Assembly: GCA_903789595.1 (NCBI GenBank)
Contig: CAIFEZ010000033.1
Coordinates: 1-37,464, forward strand
DNA: 37,464 bases
Direction: 5' to 3'
From: an uncultured eubacterium 1-6
GTDB lineage: Bacteria > Bacillota > Clostridia > Lachnospirales > Lachnospiraceae
Made by a program: the position numbers and the translations under genes
Part shown: positions 1-8,560 of the stretch, in pieces
Position numbering within the stretch: position 1 is the first letter of the stretch
Layout of the letters: the number at the start of each line of letters is the position of its first letter
The notes under the pieces: generated by a model
Told to the model about the DNA's origin: nothing
What the model saw: only the letters and a program-made list of their open reading frames with translations
Database searches by the model: none

Positions 1-61
1 GCTCATATTTCCGTTGGGAAATACTCGCTCGAGCTCAACAGGCTAAAGCCCATAACAAAAA

Positions 62-89
62 CTGCCGCGCAAAGCAGACTGCGCGGCAG
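62..89 (-). terminator. Intrinsic terminator downstream of prs
   Basis: Perfect 9-bp inverted repeat CTGCCGCGC / GCGCGGCAG (62-70 and 81-89). Read on the minus strand it is followed by TTTTTGTTAT, the right layout to end the prs transcript. Confidence 0.75.
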
Positions 90-171
90 AAGGATTCGGT
101 ATGATATTTTCGCAAGCGTTTACAGGAACCTGAGGCCGGCGTATCGCCCGGAATCCGGAAAACGGTCCGGC

Positions 172-1341
172 TCAGCGGCCGTGCTGCTTGAGAAGCTTGT
201 TGATCTTCAGGGTGTTGTCACGTACCTTGTTGATAGATACGTCGTGGTTCAGGGTGTCGATGATGCTGGCCATGTACTTGCCCATCTTCGCGGTAGAATA
301 CCACGGACGGGAGAGCAGCTCCGGCGTCTGGTAGATCAGGTTGGTGGTGATGACCTTCTTGATCATTCCCTTTTCGTAGTATTCATCGAACTTGGCCAGC
401 CCGTCCGTGAACAGGCCGAAGGTGCAGCATACGTATACGTTGCGGGCACCGCGGCTCTTCAGCTGCGTGGCAACGTCGAGCATGCTTCCCCCGGAGGAAA
501 TCATGTCGTCGATGACGATGCAGTCCTTGCCTTCCACGGAGTCGCCGAGAAATTCATGGGCGACAATGGGGTTCTTGCCGTTGACAATCCGAGAATAATC
601 ACGGCGCTTGTAGAACATGCCCATATCGACGCCGAGGACGTTGGAGAAGTAGATCGCTCTGGACATAGCGCCTTCATCCGGGGAGATGATCATCAGATGG
701 TCATTTGAAATCTGGATGTCGGACTCTGTCTTGAGGAGCGCCTTCAGGAACTGATAAGTCGGGAAGAAATTATCGAAGCCGTGGAGCGGGATCGAATTCA
801 TCACACGAGGATCGTGGGCGTCAAAGGTCAGAATATTGGTTACGCCGTAATCCACAAGCTCCTGCAGGGCAAGCGCGCAGTCGAGAGATTCACGGCCGGT
901 ACGCTTGTGCTGGCGGCTTTCGTACAGGAAGGGCATCATGACGCTGATTCTGTGTGCCTTTCCGTTTGCCGCGGCGATGACGCGCTTCAGGTTCTGGAAA
1001 TGGTCGTCGGGACTCATATGGTTGATGTTTCCAAACTCGCTGTAGGTGACGCTGTAATTGCAGACGTCGACGAGAATGAAAAGGTCAACGCCCCGGATGG
1101 ATTCGTTGATGACACCCTTGCCTTCGCCGCTTCCGAAACGGGGAAGGTTTACGTCAATGATGTAATTGTCCGTGGCATATCCGTAGGTGTCCTTCTTTGC
1201 GGTGTTCTGAGCAGAAATCTCCTGCCGGAACTGAATCAGATACTTGTTGATGGTCTTGGCCATTTCTTCGCATCCGGGCAGAGCGATCAGCTTGAGGGGC
1301 GCGACTGCAGATGCATTCACCAGATATTTTGTGTTAGCCAT
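172..1341 (-). CDS. prs: Ribose-phosphate pyrophosphokinase
   Basis: Makes phosphoribosyl pyrophosphate from ribose 5-phosphate and ATP in the cytosol, feeding purine, pyrimidine, NAD, His and Trp synthesis. The 389-aa product carries the PRPP-binding signature as CIVIDDMISSGGSM near residue 290, a FDAHDPR segment in mid-protein and a YESRQHKRTGRES loop. It is longer than the roughly 315-residue bacterial classical form, with insertions in the N-terminal half, as in a longer clostridial subgroup. The start at 1341 is chosen because GGAGG stands just upstream; the longer in-frame extension to 1545 has no ribosome binding site and an un-Prs-like sequence. It is a single gene, divergent from the gene at 1620, with its own terminator. 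The second Gly-rich motif has SSGGS where class I enzymes have DTGGT, so class and allosteric behaviour are uncertain. Confidence 0.9.
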   Translation of the reverse strand: MANTKYLVNASAVAPLKLIALPGCEEMAKTINKYLIQFRQEISAQNTAKKDTYGYATDNYIIDVNLPRFGSGEGKGVINESIRGVDLFILVDVCNYSVTYSEFGNINHMSPDDHFQNLKRVIAAANGKAHRISVMMPFLYESRQHKRTGRESLDCALALQELVDYGVTNILTFDAHDPRVMNSIPLHGFDNFFPTYQFLKALLKTESDIQISNDHLMIISPDEGAMSRAIYFSNVLGVDMGMFYKRRDYSRIVNGKNPIVAHEFLGDSVEGKDCIVIDDMISSGGSMLDVATQLKSRGARNVYVCCTFGLFTDGLAKFDEYYEKGMIKKVITTNLIYQTPELLSRPWYSTAKMGKYMASIIDTLNHDVSINKVRDNTLKINKLLKQHGR

Positions 1342-1565
1342 GAAAACCTCCGGTATGAAATTTTGTAACTGTTCCAGCACATCAAGAGAAACAAAAAGGT
1401 TCTCAGGATTGGGGCGCTGAAGTATATGATAATTTTTACAACGGGATACCCGGAAATCCGCGCCAAAAACGGCTCCGCCGCAGCGGAAAAAGGATTCGCA
1501 CGGGCACACACGACACATCTTAGCATTGAAAAAAAGGGGTGTCAATGCCTGCTTCCGACGTCAAG

Positions 1566-1594
1566 TTGCTTTTTCAGAACGGATTTGTTATGAT
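1566..1594 (+). promoter_or_regulatory. Sigma-A promoter for the DUF512-der-plsY-gpsA unit
   Basis: TTGCTT (1566-1571), a 17-nt spacer and TATGAT (1589-1594), preceded by TG to give an extended -10. A start near 1601 leaves just enough room for the GGAGG at 1608-1612 and the ATG at 1620. Confidence 0.55.
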
Positions 1595-1619
1595 TTACAG
1601 GATGATCGGAGGATGGAAA

Positions 1620-3014
1620 ATGGGAAAGACTGCACACATTATAAGGAAAATCAAACCCGGAAGCATTGCCGAGGAAATGGAGATGGAGCCCGGCGATGAG
1701 ATCCTGCAGATCAACGGAAACGATATTGAGGATATTTTTGACTACCGGTTTCTGATCAATGACAGCTATATTGTGGTGCTGCTGCGAAAGAAGAAATCCG
1801 GTGAGGAATGGGAGCTGGAAATCGAGAAGGACCCGGATGAGGACCTTGGCGTGGAGTTTGAAAACGGGCTGATGGATGATTATAAATCCTGCAGCAACCA
1901 CTGTGTTTTCTGCTTCATCGACCAGATGCCGAAGGGTATGCGGGACACGCTGTATTTCAAGGACGACGACTCCCGGCTGTCTTTCCTTCAGGGGAACTAT
2001 GTCACGCTGACGAATATGAGTGACAGCGATATCGACCGGATTATCCGTTACCGGATGGAACCCATTAATATTTCCTTTCAGACCACGAATCCCGAGCTTC
2101 GAAGGAAGATGCTTCACAACCGGTTTGCCGGTGATGTTTTTCCGAAGGTGAGGCGGCTGGCAGACGCGGGGATTGAGCTGAACGGACAGATCGTCCTCTG
2201 CAGGAATCTGAATGACGGGGAGGAACTGGAGCGGACCATCCGGGATCTCACTGGATACCTTCCCGCGCTCCGGAGCCTGTCGGTCGTGCCGGTGGGGCTT
2301 TCCAGGTTCCGGGATGGGCTGTATCCTCTGGAACCTTTTAACGCGGATGACGCGGCAAAGGTGATCGATTGCATTGAGGCCTGGCAGAAGAAGCTGTATC
2401 CGAAGTACGGGTTGCATTTTGTACATGCCTCGGACGAGTGGTATCTTCTGGCCGGCAGAGACATTCCGGAGGAAGAACGGTATGACGGGTATCTTCAGCT
2501 GGAAAATGGCGTCGGCATGCTGAGGCTTCTGGAGACAGAGGTGAGAGAAGAGCTGAAGAAACGAAGCGGGGATGACCGGACGCGGAACCTTACGATCGCG
2601 ACGGGGAAGCTTCCGTCCGATGCCATCCGGAAGATGTGCGGACTGATCCGGGAGAAATACCCGCGGGTGCGTGTACAGATCGTGCCAATCCGGAATGATT
2701 TCTTCGGTGAAAGGATCACGGTGTCCGGGCTCGTCACCGGAACGGATCTGATCCGGCAGCTGAAGGGCAGAGAGCTTGGAGAGGAGCTTCTGATTCCCTG
2801 CAATATGCTTCGGTCCGGAGAAAATGTTTTTCTGGATGACATCACGGTAGAACAGGTTATAATGGAACTGAAGGTTCCCGTCACTGTGGTGGATCCGGCA
2901 GGAAAGGATTTCTGCCTTGCGGTTCTCGGAGAGAAGAAAGGCAGTACACATAGAAGGAGACAGATGTATGAGCAAACCGATCGTAGCAGTTGTGGGACGC
3001 CCGAACGTGGGTAA
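1620..3014 (+). CDS. DUF512 family radical-SAM-like protein with N-terminal PDZ-like domain
   Basis: 464-aa protein of the family annotated as DUF512 or putative FeS-containing radical SAM protein; its biochemical role is not established. Residues 1-70 look like a PDZ-type domain (KPGSIAEEM, GDEILQINGNDI). A CX3CX2C cluster (C91, C95, C98 in CSNHCVFCF) would hold a 4Fe-4S cluster. The C-terminal half with LVTGTDLI and LDDITVEQV is the DUF512 domain. The start at 1620 has GGAGG at 1608-1612; the 27 upstream codons have no such support. The 3' end overlaps der by 47 nt in another frame, and translation of the two is probably coupled. The gene commonly sits directly upstream of der in Clostridia. 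Confidence 0.85.
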   Translation: MGKTAHIIRKIKPGSIAEEMEMEPGDEILQINGNDIEDIFDYRFLINDSYIVVLLRKKKSGEEWELEIEKDPDEDLGVEFENGLMDDYKSCSNHCVFCFIDQMPKGMRDTLYFKDDDSRLSFLQGNYVTLTNMSDSDIDRIIRYRMEPINISFQTTNPELRRKMLHNRFAGDVFPKVRRLADAGIELNGQIVLCRNLNDGEELERTIRDLTGYLPALRSLSVVPVGLSRFRDGLYPLEPFNADDAAKVIDCIEAWQKKLYPKYGLHFVHASDEWYLLAGRDIPEEERYDGYLQLENGVGMLRLLETEVREELKKRSGDDRTRNLTIATGKLPSDAIRKMCGLIREKYPRVRVQIVPIRNDFFGERITVSGLVTGTDLIRQLKGRELGEELLIPCNMLRSGENVFLDDITVEQVIMELKVPVTVVDPAGKDFCLAVLGEKKGSTHRRRQMYEQTDRSSCGTPERG

Positions 3015-4299
3015 GTCTACATTATTTAATGCGCTGGCGGGAGAGAGAATCTCCATTGTGAAGGATACGCCCGGGGTGACCAGGGACCGGATCTATACCG
3101 ATGTCAGCTGGCTTTCCCACGAGTTCACGATGATTGACACTGGCGGTATCGAGCCGGACAGCAGCGACGTGATCCTCTCTCAGATGAGAGAGCAGGCGAT
3201 GATCGCCATCGACACTGCGGATGTGATCATTTTCATGACGGATGTACGCCAGGGACTGACGGACGCGGATTTCCAGGTGGCCACTATGCTTCGCAAAAGC
3301 CGGAAGCCGATCGTGCTTGCGGTGAATAAGGTGGACAATTTCAAGTCGCAGCAGATGGATGTATATGAGTTTTATAATCTTGGCATCGGCGAGCCGTACC
3401 CGATTTCCGCAGAGGGAAAGCAGGGACTGGGTGACCTGCTCGATGCGGTCATCACAAAGTTCCCGGAAGGAGCAGAGGCAGATGAGGGGGATGAGAACCC
3501 AAAAATCGCCGTGGTGGGTAAGCCGAATGTGGGTAAGTCTTCCATTATCAATAAGCTGCTCGGGGGGAATCGCGTCATTGTGTCGGATATCGCGGGAACC
3601 ACGAGAGACGCCATTGACACTGTCATTTCCCGGAATGGGAAGAAGTACACGTTTATTGATACGGCTGGCCTCCGGAGAAAGAGCAAGATAAAGGAGGACC
3701 TGGAACGGTATAGTATTATTCGCACCGTTTCTGCTGTAGAGCGCTGCGATATTGCGGTTGTCGTGATCGACGCGAAAGAGGGGATCACCGAGCAGGACGC
3801 GAAGATCGCGGGAATTGCCCACGAGAGAGGCAAGGGGCTGATCGTCGCGGTAAACAAGTGGGATGCCATCGAGAAGGATGACAAGTCTGTAAGGGAGTTT
3901 ACAGATAAGGTTCGGAATACGCTTTCCTTCGCGTATTATGCGGAGATTCTTTTTATCTCGGCGAAGACCGGGCAGAGGCTTCCGAAGCTTTTTGATACCA
4001 TCGATGAAATTCTGGATTCGCAGACGCTTCGCGTGCAGACCGGCGTTCTGAACGATATTCTGACCGAGGCGCTGGCGATGCAGCAGCCGCCGTCGGATAA
4101 GGGACGGAGACTGAAGGTGTTCTATATGACGCAGGTGGCGGTGAAGCCGCCGACCTTTGTGATCTTTGTGAATGAGAAGAAGCTGATGCATTTTTCTTAT
4201 CAGAGATATCTGGAGAACCGGGTGCGCGATGCCTTCGGCTTCAAGGGAACCGCGATCCGCTTCATTATCAGGGAGAGACAGGATAAGGAGGAGAACTGA
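2968..4299 (+). CDS. der: Ribosome-associated GTPase Der (EngA)
   Basis: Essential tandem GTPase that acts late in 50S ribosomal subunit assembly. The 443-aa sequence shows two G domains: the first P-loop is GRPNVGKS (residues 10-17) with DTPGVTRD and NKVD, the second is GKPNVGKSS with DIAGTTRDAID, DTAGLRRK and NKWD. A C-terminal KH-like domain follows (about residues 350-440, VKPPTFVIFVNEKKLMHFSY). Length fits the family. The start MSKPIVAVVG at 2968 follows AAGGAGA; 17 upstream in-frame codons belong to the overlap with the DUF512 gene. The stop is 3 nt from the plsY start, so the two are probably co-translated. Confidence 0.97.
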   Translation: MSKPIVAVVGRPNVGKSTLFNALAGERISIVKDTPGVTRDRIYTDVSWLSHEFTMIDTGGIEPDSSDVILSQMREQAMIAIDTADVIIFMTDVRQGLTDADFQVATMLRKSRKPIVLAVNKVDNFKSQQMDVYEFYNLGIGEPYPISAEGKQGLGDLLDAVITKFPEGAEADEGDENPKIAVVGKPNVGKSSIINKLLGGNRVIVSDIAGTTRDAIDTVISRNGKKYTFIDTAGLRRKSKIKEDLERYSIIRTVSAVERCDIAVVVIDAKEGITEQDAKIAGIAHERGKGLIVAVNKWDAIEKDDKSVREFTDKVRNTLSFAYYAEILFISAKTGQRLPKLFDTIDEILDSQTLRVQTGVLNDILTEALAMQQPPSDKGRRLKVFYMTQVAVKPPTFVIFVNEKKLMHFSYQRYLENRVRDAFGFKGTAIRFIIRERQDKEEN

Positions 4300-4302
4300 G
4301 AG

Positions 4303-4962
4303 ATGCTTGCACGGGCTTGCTGTCTGCTGATCGGATACGGCTTCGGTCTGTTTCAGACCTCTTATTTTATCGGAAAAGCACAGGGCGTGGACATCCGGAA
4401 GATGGGAAGCGGCAATGCGGGAACGACAAACGCGCTTCGCACGCTCGGGACGAAGGCCGGCCTCATGACAATGGCCGGAGATGTATCAAAGTGTATACTT
4501 GCCGTTGTTCTGACCTGGCTGATTTTCCGCAATTCTCATCCGGAACTCTTTCCGCTCCTCAAGATCTGGACGGCGGCCGGGGTCATACTGGGGCATGATT
4601 ATCCGTTCTATATGGACTTCAGAGGAGGCAAGGGGATTGCCGCGACGGCGGGAATGGTCATCGCGTTCGGCGACTGGCCGATGATTCTGGTGGGCACGGT
4701 TCTGTTCTTCTCAATCTTCTTTGCGACGCACTATGTGTCGCTGAGTTCCCTGTCGCTGTCCACAGAGTTCTTTGTTTTCCTCTGCGTTTTCAGCGCGATG
4801 GGCCGCTATCCGATGGCGCAGGCGCGCCTTGTGGAGATGTGCGTAATCGTCGGAATCCTCACCGGTCTGGCGTATTTCCAGCATCGGGGCAATATCAGGA
4901 GGCTGGCAGAAGGATGCGAGAGGAAGACGTATCTGAGCCGCCGCCACCAGTCGGACAAGTGA
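4303..4962 (+). CDS. plsY: Glycerol-3-phosphate acyltransferase PlsY
   Basis: Membrane enzyme that transfers an acyl group from acyl-phosphate to glycerol 3-phosphate, the first step of phospholipid synthesis. The 219-aa protein has several hydrophobic segments and the family blocks SGNAGTTNALRTLG (near residue 32) and DYPFYMDFRGGKGIAA (near residue 100). The start at 4303 follows AAGGAGGAG. It stands between der and gpsA. gpsA makes its substrate, sn-glycerol 3-phosphate, so the pair forms a lipid-entry module. The C-terminal tail is basic (RRLAEGCERKTYLSRRHQ) and slightly longer than usual. Confidence 0.93.
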   Translation: MLARACCLLIGYGFGLFQTSYFIGKAQGVDIRKMGSGNAGTTNALRTLGTKAGLMTMAGDVSKCILAVVLTWLIFRNSHPELFPLLKIWTAAGVILGHDYPFYMDFRGGKGIAATAGMVIAFGDWPMILVGTVLFFSIFFATHYVSLSSLSLSTEFFVFLCVFSAMGRYPMAQARLVEMCVIVGILTGLAYFQHRGNIRRLAEGCERKTYLSRRHQSDK

Positions 4963-5070
4963 CGTCTGCGGCGTGCCTGTCTTGCCGGTCTTTCATAGAT
5001 CACATCCGGGCGGCGGAGATTTGTTCATCCGGGCAGACAACAGTTTTTCGTGTATTCGGGAGGAAAATCC

Positions 5071-6078
5071 ATGGCAAAAATCAGTGTGATCGGTTCGGGA
5101 AGCTGGGGAACGGCGCTTACCTGGCTTCTGTGCAACAACGGGCATGAGCTGACGCTCTGGTCCCACCGCGTGGAAGAGACCGAGATGTATAAGGAAAATC
5201 ATCAGAACACGGATAAGCTCCCGGGTGTGATTCTCCCGGATTCCGTTGCCTACACCGCGGACCTGGAGGAAGCCTGCACCGATAAGGATCTCCTTGTGCT
5301 GGCTGTTCCGTCTCCGGCCGTGAGGAGTACGGCGCAGAAAATGAGCGGACTGGTTCGGCCGGGTCAGCTGATCGTCAGCGTGGCTAAGGGAATCGAAGAG
5401 AATACGCTGATGACGATGAGCGAAATCATTGAGCAGGAGATTCCGAAGGCGGATGCGGCCGTTCTTTCCGGACCGAGTCACGCAGAGGAGGTCGGCAGAG
5501 GCCTTCCGACGGCTATCGTCGCCGGAGCGCACAGCAGACAGACCGCAGAGTATGTGCAGTCTGTATTTATGTCGCCGGTATTCCGCGTATACACCAGCTC
5601 GGACATGAAGGGAATTCAGCTCGGCGCGGCATTGAAGAATGTGATGGCACTCGCCGCGGGAATTGCGGACGGACTCGGATACGGGGACAATACAAAAGCT
5701 GCCCTGATCACCAGGGGAAGCGCTGAGCTCGCGAGGCTCGGCAGCGCGATGGGCATTCACATGAGAACGCTTTACGGTCTGTCGGGGATCGGAGATCTGA
5801 TCGTGACCTGCGCAAGTCTTCACAGCCGGAACCGGAAGGCGGGCTATCTGATGGGCCGGGGATACTGCATGGAAGATGCGATGAAGGAAGTGCACCAGGT
5901 GGTTGAGGGTGTCTATTCCGCAAAGGCGGGGAAGCTGCTCGCGGAAAAATATCACGTGGACATGCCGATTATCAACGAGGTGAATGAAGTGCTTTTTCAG
6001 GGAAAGCCGGCCCGTGACGGCGTGAATGAGCTGATGCGGCGTGACGGGAAGGATGAGATTGAAGAATGGGACGAATGA
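5071..6078 (+). CDS. gpsA: NAD(P)+-dependent glycerol-3-phosphate dehydrogenase
   Basis: Reduces dihydroxyacetone phosphate to sn-glycerol 3-phosphate, the substrate of PlsY encoded just upstream. The 335-aa product begins with the Rossmann motif GSGSWGTAL, has VAKGIE and SGPSHAEEV in the middle, and the catalytic-lysine region GAALKNVMALAAGIADGL followed by GDNTKAALITRG. The start MAKISVIG at 5071 has CGGGAGG at 5057-5063; the 7 extra upstream codons overlap that site. The 108-nt gap after plsY has no terminator, so it is probably in the same operon, which ends at the hairpin at 6181-6212. Confidence 0.96.
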   Translation: MAKISVIGSGSWGTALTWLLCNNGHELTLWSHRVEETEMYKENHQNTDKLPGVILPDSVAYTADLEEACTDKDLLVLAVPSPAVRSTAQKMSGLVRPGQLIVSVAKGIEENTLMTMSEIIEQEIPKADAAVLSGPSHAEEVGRGLPTAIVAGAHSRQTAEYVQSVFMSPVFRVYTSSDMKGIQLGAALKNVMALAAGIADGLGYGDNTKAALITRGSAELARLGSAMGIHMRTLYGLSGIGDLIVTCASLHSRNRKAGYLMGRGYCMEDAMKEVHQVVEGVYSAKAGKLLAEKYHVDMPIINEVNEVLFQGKPARDGVNELMRRDGKDEIEEWDE

Positions 6079-6180
6079 AGCAATCTCATTCCGCAGAGAG
6101 CTGGATGCACGAAAACGAATATCCTGTTCGGGAGAGAATGATCTGCGGTAAGTGAAATATCATGCAGCCGAATGGTTCTG

Positions 6181-6212
6181 AGGCCGCCGTGCGATAAGCA
6201 CGGCGGCCTTTT
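6181..6212 (+). terminator. Terminator after gpsA
   Basis: Perfect 12-bp inverted repeat AGGCCGCCGTGC / GCACGGCGGCCT (6181-6192, 6198-6209) with a 5-nt loop, followed by a short T run. The T tract is short, so efficiency is uncertain. Confidence 0.65.
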
Positions 6213-6246
6213 CCACGCCGGTATACAGCTGGTGTACCTGCCGAAC

Positions 6247-7113
6247 TCAGTCAGTCAGGACTGCCCAGTCCGTGTCCGCAAGATCCTGCGGCACATGGGC
6301 GGTGCGAAGCCCCTCATCCATCGCGTCGATTGCAGTCATTTCCGCATCTGTAAGGGAAAAATCAAAGATATCCGCGTTTTCGGCGATGCGGGAAGGGTGT
6401 ACGGATTTCGGAATGGCGGAGATTCCGCGCTGAATCAGCCAGCGAAGACCGGTCTGAGCGGCCGTCTTTCCGTATTTGCTGCCGATTCTGCGGAGAATTT
6501 CGCGGTCGTTATAAGCGCCTCGTGCGAGCGGCGCGTAAGCCTGAACCTGAATGCCGCGGCTCAGGCAGTAATCGACGGTTTCCTTCTGGCGCCAGAGCGG
6601 GTGGCATTCGATCTGATTGAGCGCCGGAATCACGCCGGTTTCTTTTTCGAGGGCTTCGAGCTGGGCCGGCGCAAAATTGCTCACACCGATGGAACGCGCA
6701 AGGCCGGATTCCTTCAGCCGGATCAGTTCCTTCCAGGACTGGCGGATACATCCCGGAACCGGCCAGTGAATCAGGTAGAGATCGACATAGTCGGTTCCGA
6801 GTCTGTCCAGCGTGCGCCGGAAAGCCCCGGAGACATCGCCGAGCCTCTGCGCGTTGTTCCAGACCTTGGAGGTGAGAAAGAGTTCTTCTCTCGGGATGTC
6901 CAGATCCCGGATCGCGTTTCCGAGGAGCTCCTCATTGCCATATACGGAAGCAGTGTCAAAAAGGCGGCAGCCGCAGCGGTAAGCGGCGTCAACTGCGGTG
7001 TGCATTTCTTTTTCATCGGTTGTCTTGTATACTCCGAGACCCAGAGACGGAATAGAATTCCCGTCGTTAAGGGTGAAGGAAGGAATTATTATCTTATCAG
7101 GTACTTTGTTCAT
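6247..7113 (-). CDS. Aldo/keto reductase
   Basis: NAD(P)H-dependent reductase of aldehydes or ketones, cytosolic; substrate not predictable. The 288-aa (alpha/beta)8 protein shows the family tetrad: Asp and Tyr in FDTASVYGNEE, Lys in LTSKVWN and His in LIHWPVPG. SIGVSNFAPAQLEAL and the C-terminal NADPH-site segment IPKSVHPSRIAENADIF are also typical. It resembles the 2,5-diketo-gluconate reductase / glyoxal reductase branch. The start at 7113 has GAGG nine nt upstream. It converges with gpsA and diverges from the nickel-protein gene at 7854; no functional link to either is evident. Confidence 0.9.
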   Translation of the reverse strand: MNKVPDKIIIPSFTLNDGNSIPSLGLGVYKTTDEKEMHTAVDAAYRCGCRLFDTASVYGNEELLGNAIRDLDIPREELFLTSKVWNNAQRLGDVSGAFRRTLDRLGTDYVDLYLIHWPVPGCIRQSWKELIRLKESGLARSIGVSNFAPAQLEALEKETGVIPALNQIECHPLWRQKETVDYCLSRGIQVQAYAPLARGAYNDREILRRIGSKYGKTAAQTGLRWLIQRGISAIPKSVHPSRIAENADIFDFSLTDAEMTAIDAMDEGLRTAHVPQDLADTDWAVLTD

Positions 7114-7853
7114 GGTCAGATACCTCGTTCAAAAAATGAAAGACATGACAATGTTTACGGACAAATGAAGGAACAGCAACAAGCATTAACGAAAATAAAG
7201 CATAATACACGAAAAAAGTATGGAAATAACAGCTGTAATCGTTTAATATAGAGATGTTATAGGGAAATATTCGGCATGTTGTGGATATAATGCACAAACG
7301 TGTTGACTTATTGCGCAGGAGAAACAGAAAACATTACCATTATCATAATACACTTCGGCAGAATGTGCAATCATCGACCCGGAGGCGGTCGGGCTTTTGG
7401 CACTGTTGCGGTTCACGGACTGACTGAAATCCCCGTCTGATCAGTTATGTGTGAACAGTAAGGTTCCTGTCCGGGAGGGCGCCGTGTTTGCAAAAAAATA
7501 CAATTTTTGGAGGCATCACAGAAGAATTGTGCAGATTACATTAAAAAGTCACACCAAAAATGTGCAAGTTTTCGTGCTCAAGAACCCCCTGGGGAGGATG
7601 GTGGCGGCAACAGACAAAAGCCCCCTTTACAGCGGCTTACCTCTTGTGCATATATGAACAAAAAATATGCGGCTCAGAGAAGAACGAATTCAGAAAAAAC
7701 GTTTTTTTACGTTCACATTGTACAAAAATCGGGTCTACCGTCCGATGACTTCTATTGATATTTTTTATGGGTGAGTATATAATTGAGATGATTGTGAAAA
7801 GAATATCATGCTTGTAATTCTACAGCTAATGATCATTTCAGCGGAGGTCTCTC
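7114..7853. other. 740-bp non-coding region with repeated TGTGCA motifs
   Basis: No convincing gene: the small open frames here lack ribosome binding sites and recognisable protein sequence. What can be seen is five copies of TGTGCA (7291-7296 on the minus strand; 7364-7369, 7528-7533, 7561-7566 and 7645-7650 on the plus strand), a 19-nt near-palindrome TTGTGGATATAATGCACAA at 7279-7297, a possible hairpin with GTTCAC / GTGTGAAC arms around 7410-7456, and a strong promoter at its right end. I recognise no known riboswitch. Confidence 0.5.
7755..7783 (+). promoter_or_regulatory. Sigma-A promoter of the nickel-handling / CODH cluster
   Basis: TTGATA (7755-7760), 17-nt spacer, TATAAT (7778-7783). 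Predicted start near 7790 gives a leader of about 64 nt before the His-rich gene. Confidence 0.75.
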
Positions 7854-8216
7854 ATGCACATATTAAGAGATGAAAACGGAAATCTGATTCCTCACGGAGC
7901 ACACGATCACGATCATGATCATCATGATCACGGTCATGCGGCAGCCTGCGATGCCGCATGCGGCAGCTGCGAGCCGGAAGGCGGAAAGTGCAAGGATCAG
8001 ACATTTGCTTTGCTGAACTACATGGTTCAGCACAACACACAGCACGCTGCGGAAGCGGAGAAGATGGCCGGAGAACTGGAGAAACAGGGACTGGCGGACG
8101 TCGCGGCACAGATCAAAGAGGGCGTTACCGAATATCAGAAGGGCAATATGTATCTGAATATCGCGCTGACCCTCTACAAGGAACATCTGAAGGAGAACGC
8201 CGCCGCGGAGGACTGA
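7854..8216 (+). CDS. Small His/Cys-rich putative metal-binding protein
   Basis: 120-aa soluble protein; function not established. Residues 14-28 (HGAHDHDHDHHDHGH) hold eight histidines alternating with Asp, followed by four cysteines (C32, C36, C39, C46), a segment well suited to bind Ni2+ or Zn2+. Residues 50-115 look fully helical and include H60-NTQ-H64, another possible metal pair (HNTQHAAEAEKM). The ATG at 7854 has GGAGG at 7843-7847. It is the first gene after a strong promoter and lies 30 nt ahead of cooT, with cooC1 and acsA beyond. Inference from context: a nickel store or chaperone for CODH/ACS, comparable in role to the His-rich CooJ of Rhodospirillum rubrum. CooJ has its His tract at the C-terminus, so homology is not claimed. 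A zinc or cobalt role is possible. Confidence 0.75.
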   Translation: MHILRDENGNLIPHGAHDHDHDHHDHGHAAACDAACGSCEPEGGKCKDQTFALLNYMVQHNTQHAAEAEKMAGELEKQGLADVAAQIKEGVTEYQKGNMYLNIALTLYKEHLKENAAAED

Positions 8217-8246
8217 CGCAGAAGACACGGAAAAGGAGTGATAGAG

Positions 8247-8429
8247 ATGTGTCTTGCAACCGTATATAAGGAGAATGACAACACTGTGATCATGGAGAAT
8301 ACCGCACGGATTGATGTGGACGGAGACTTTGTGATCGTGGAGGACATTGTCGGAGAGAAGACGAGGATTCAGGGCAGAATCAAGTGGGTCGATCTTGCCG
8401 CAAGCAAGGTTATGCTGGTCTGCGACTGA
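8247..8429 (+). CDS. cooT: CooT family nickel-binding protein
   Basis: 60-aa protein opening with MCLATVYKEN, the MCxA-type start of the CooT family. In R. rubrum CooT the N-terminal Cys2 binds one Ni2+ per dimer and the protein helps activate CO dehydrogenase. The rest (VIVEDIVGEKTRIQGRIKWVDLAASKVMLV) fits the small beta-barrel of the family. The ATG at 8247 is preferred over the in-frame GTG at 8238 because it puts the conserved Cys at position 2 and lies 8 nt after AAAGGAG. It stands between the His-rich gene and cooC1. An additional Cys59 near the C-terminus is noted. Confidence 0.85.
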   Translation: MCLATVYKENDNTVIMENTARIDVDGDFVIVEDIVGEKTRIQGRIKWVDLAASKVMLVCD

Positions 8430-8560
8430 CAGCTGTTCCGCGACAGGATTATGCCGGGCGGACAGAATATAACGGTTGATCAGACAGGGGACAGATACCG
8501 GGACACGGATTCAGAGAAGTACAGAAGGATAAGGAAAGAATACAGGAGGTGCAATCGCCA

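Noticed and set aside
7451-7758. Small open frames upstream of the His-rich gene
   Set aside because: No ribosome binding site before their starts, no recognisable protein, base composition like the non-coding surroundings, and they end before the mapped promoter of the real gene.
7114-7853. Nickel/cobalt or cobalamin riboswitch before the nickel genes
   Set aside because: A GGCACTG near 7399 resembles part of a B12 box, but the conserved core is absent, and the promoter at 7755 leaves only about 64 nt of leader.
7854-7960. GATCAT-rich DNA in the His tract as a separate tandem repeat
   Set aside because: The repetition follows from alternating His and Asp codons in a real gene; no repeat outside the coding frame.
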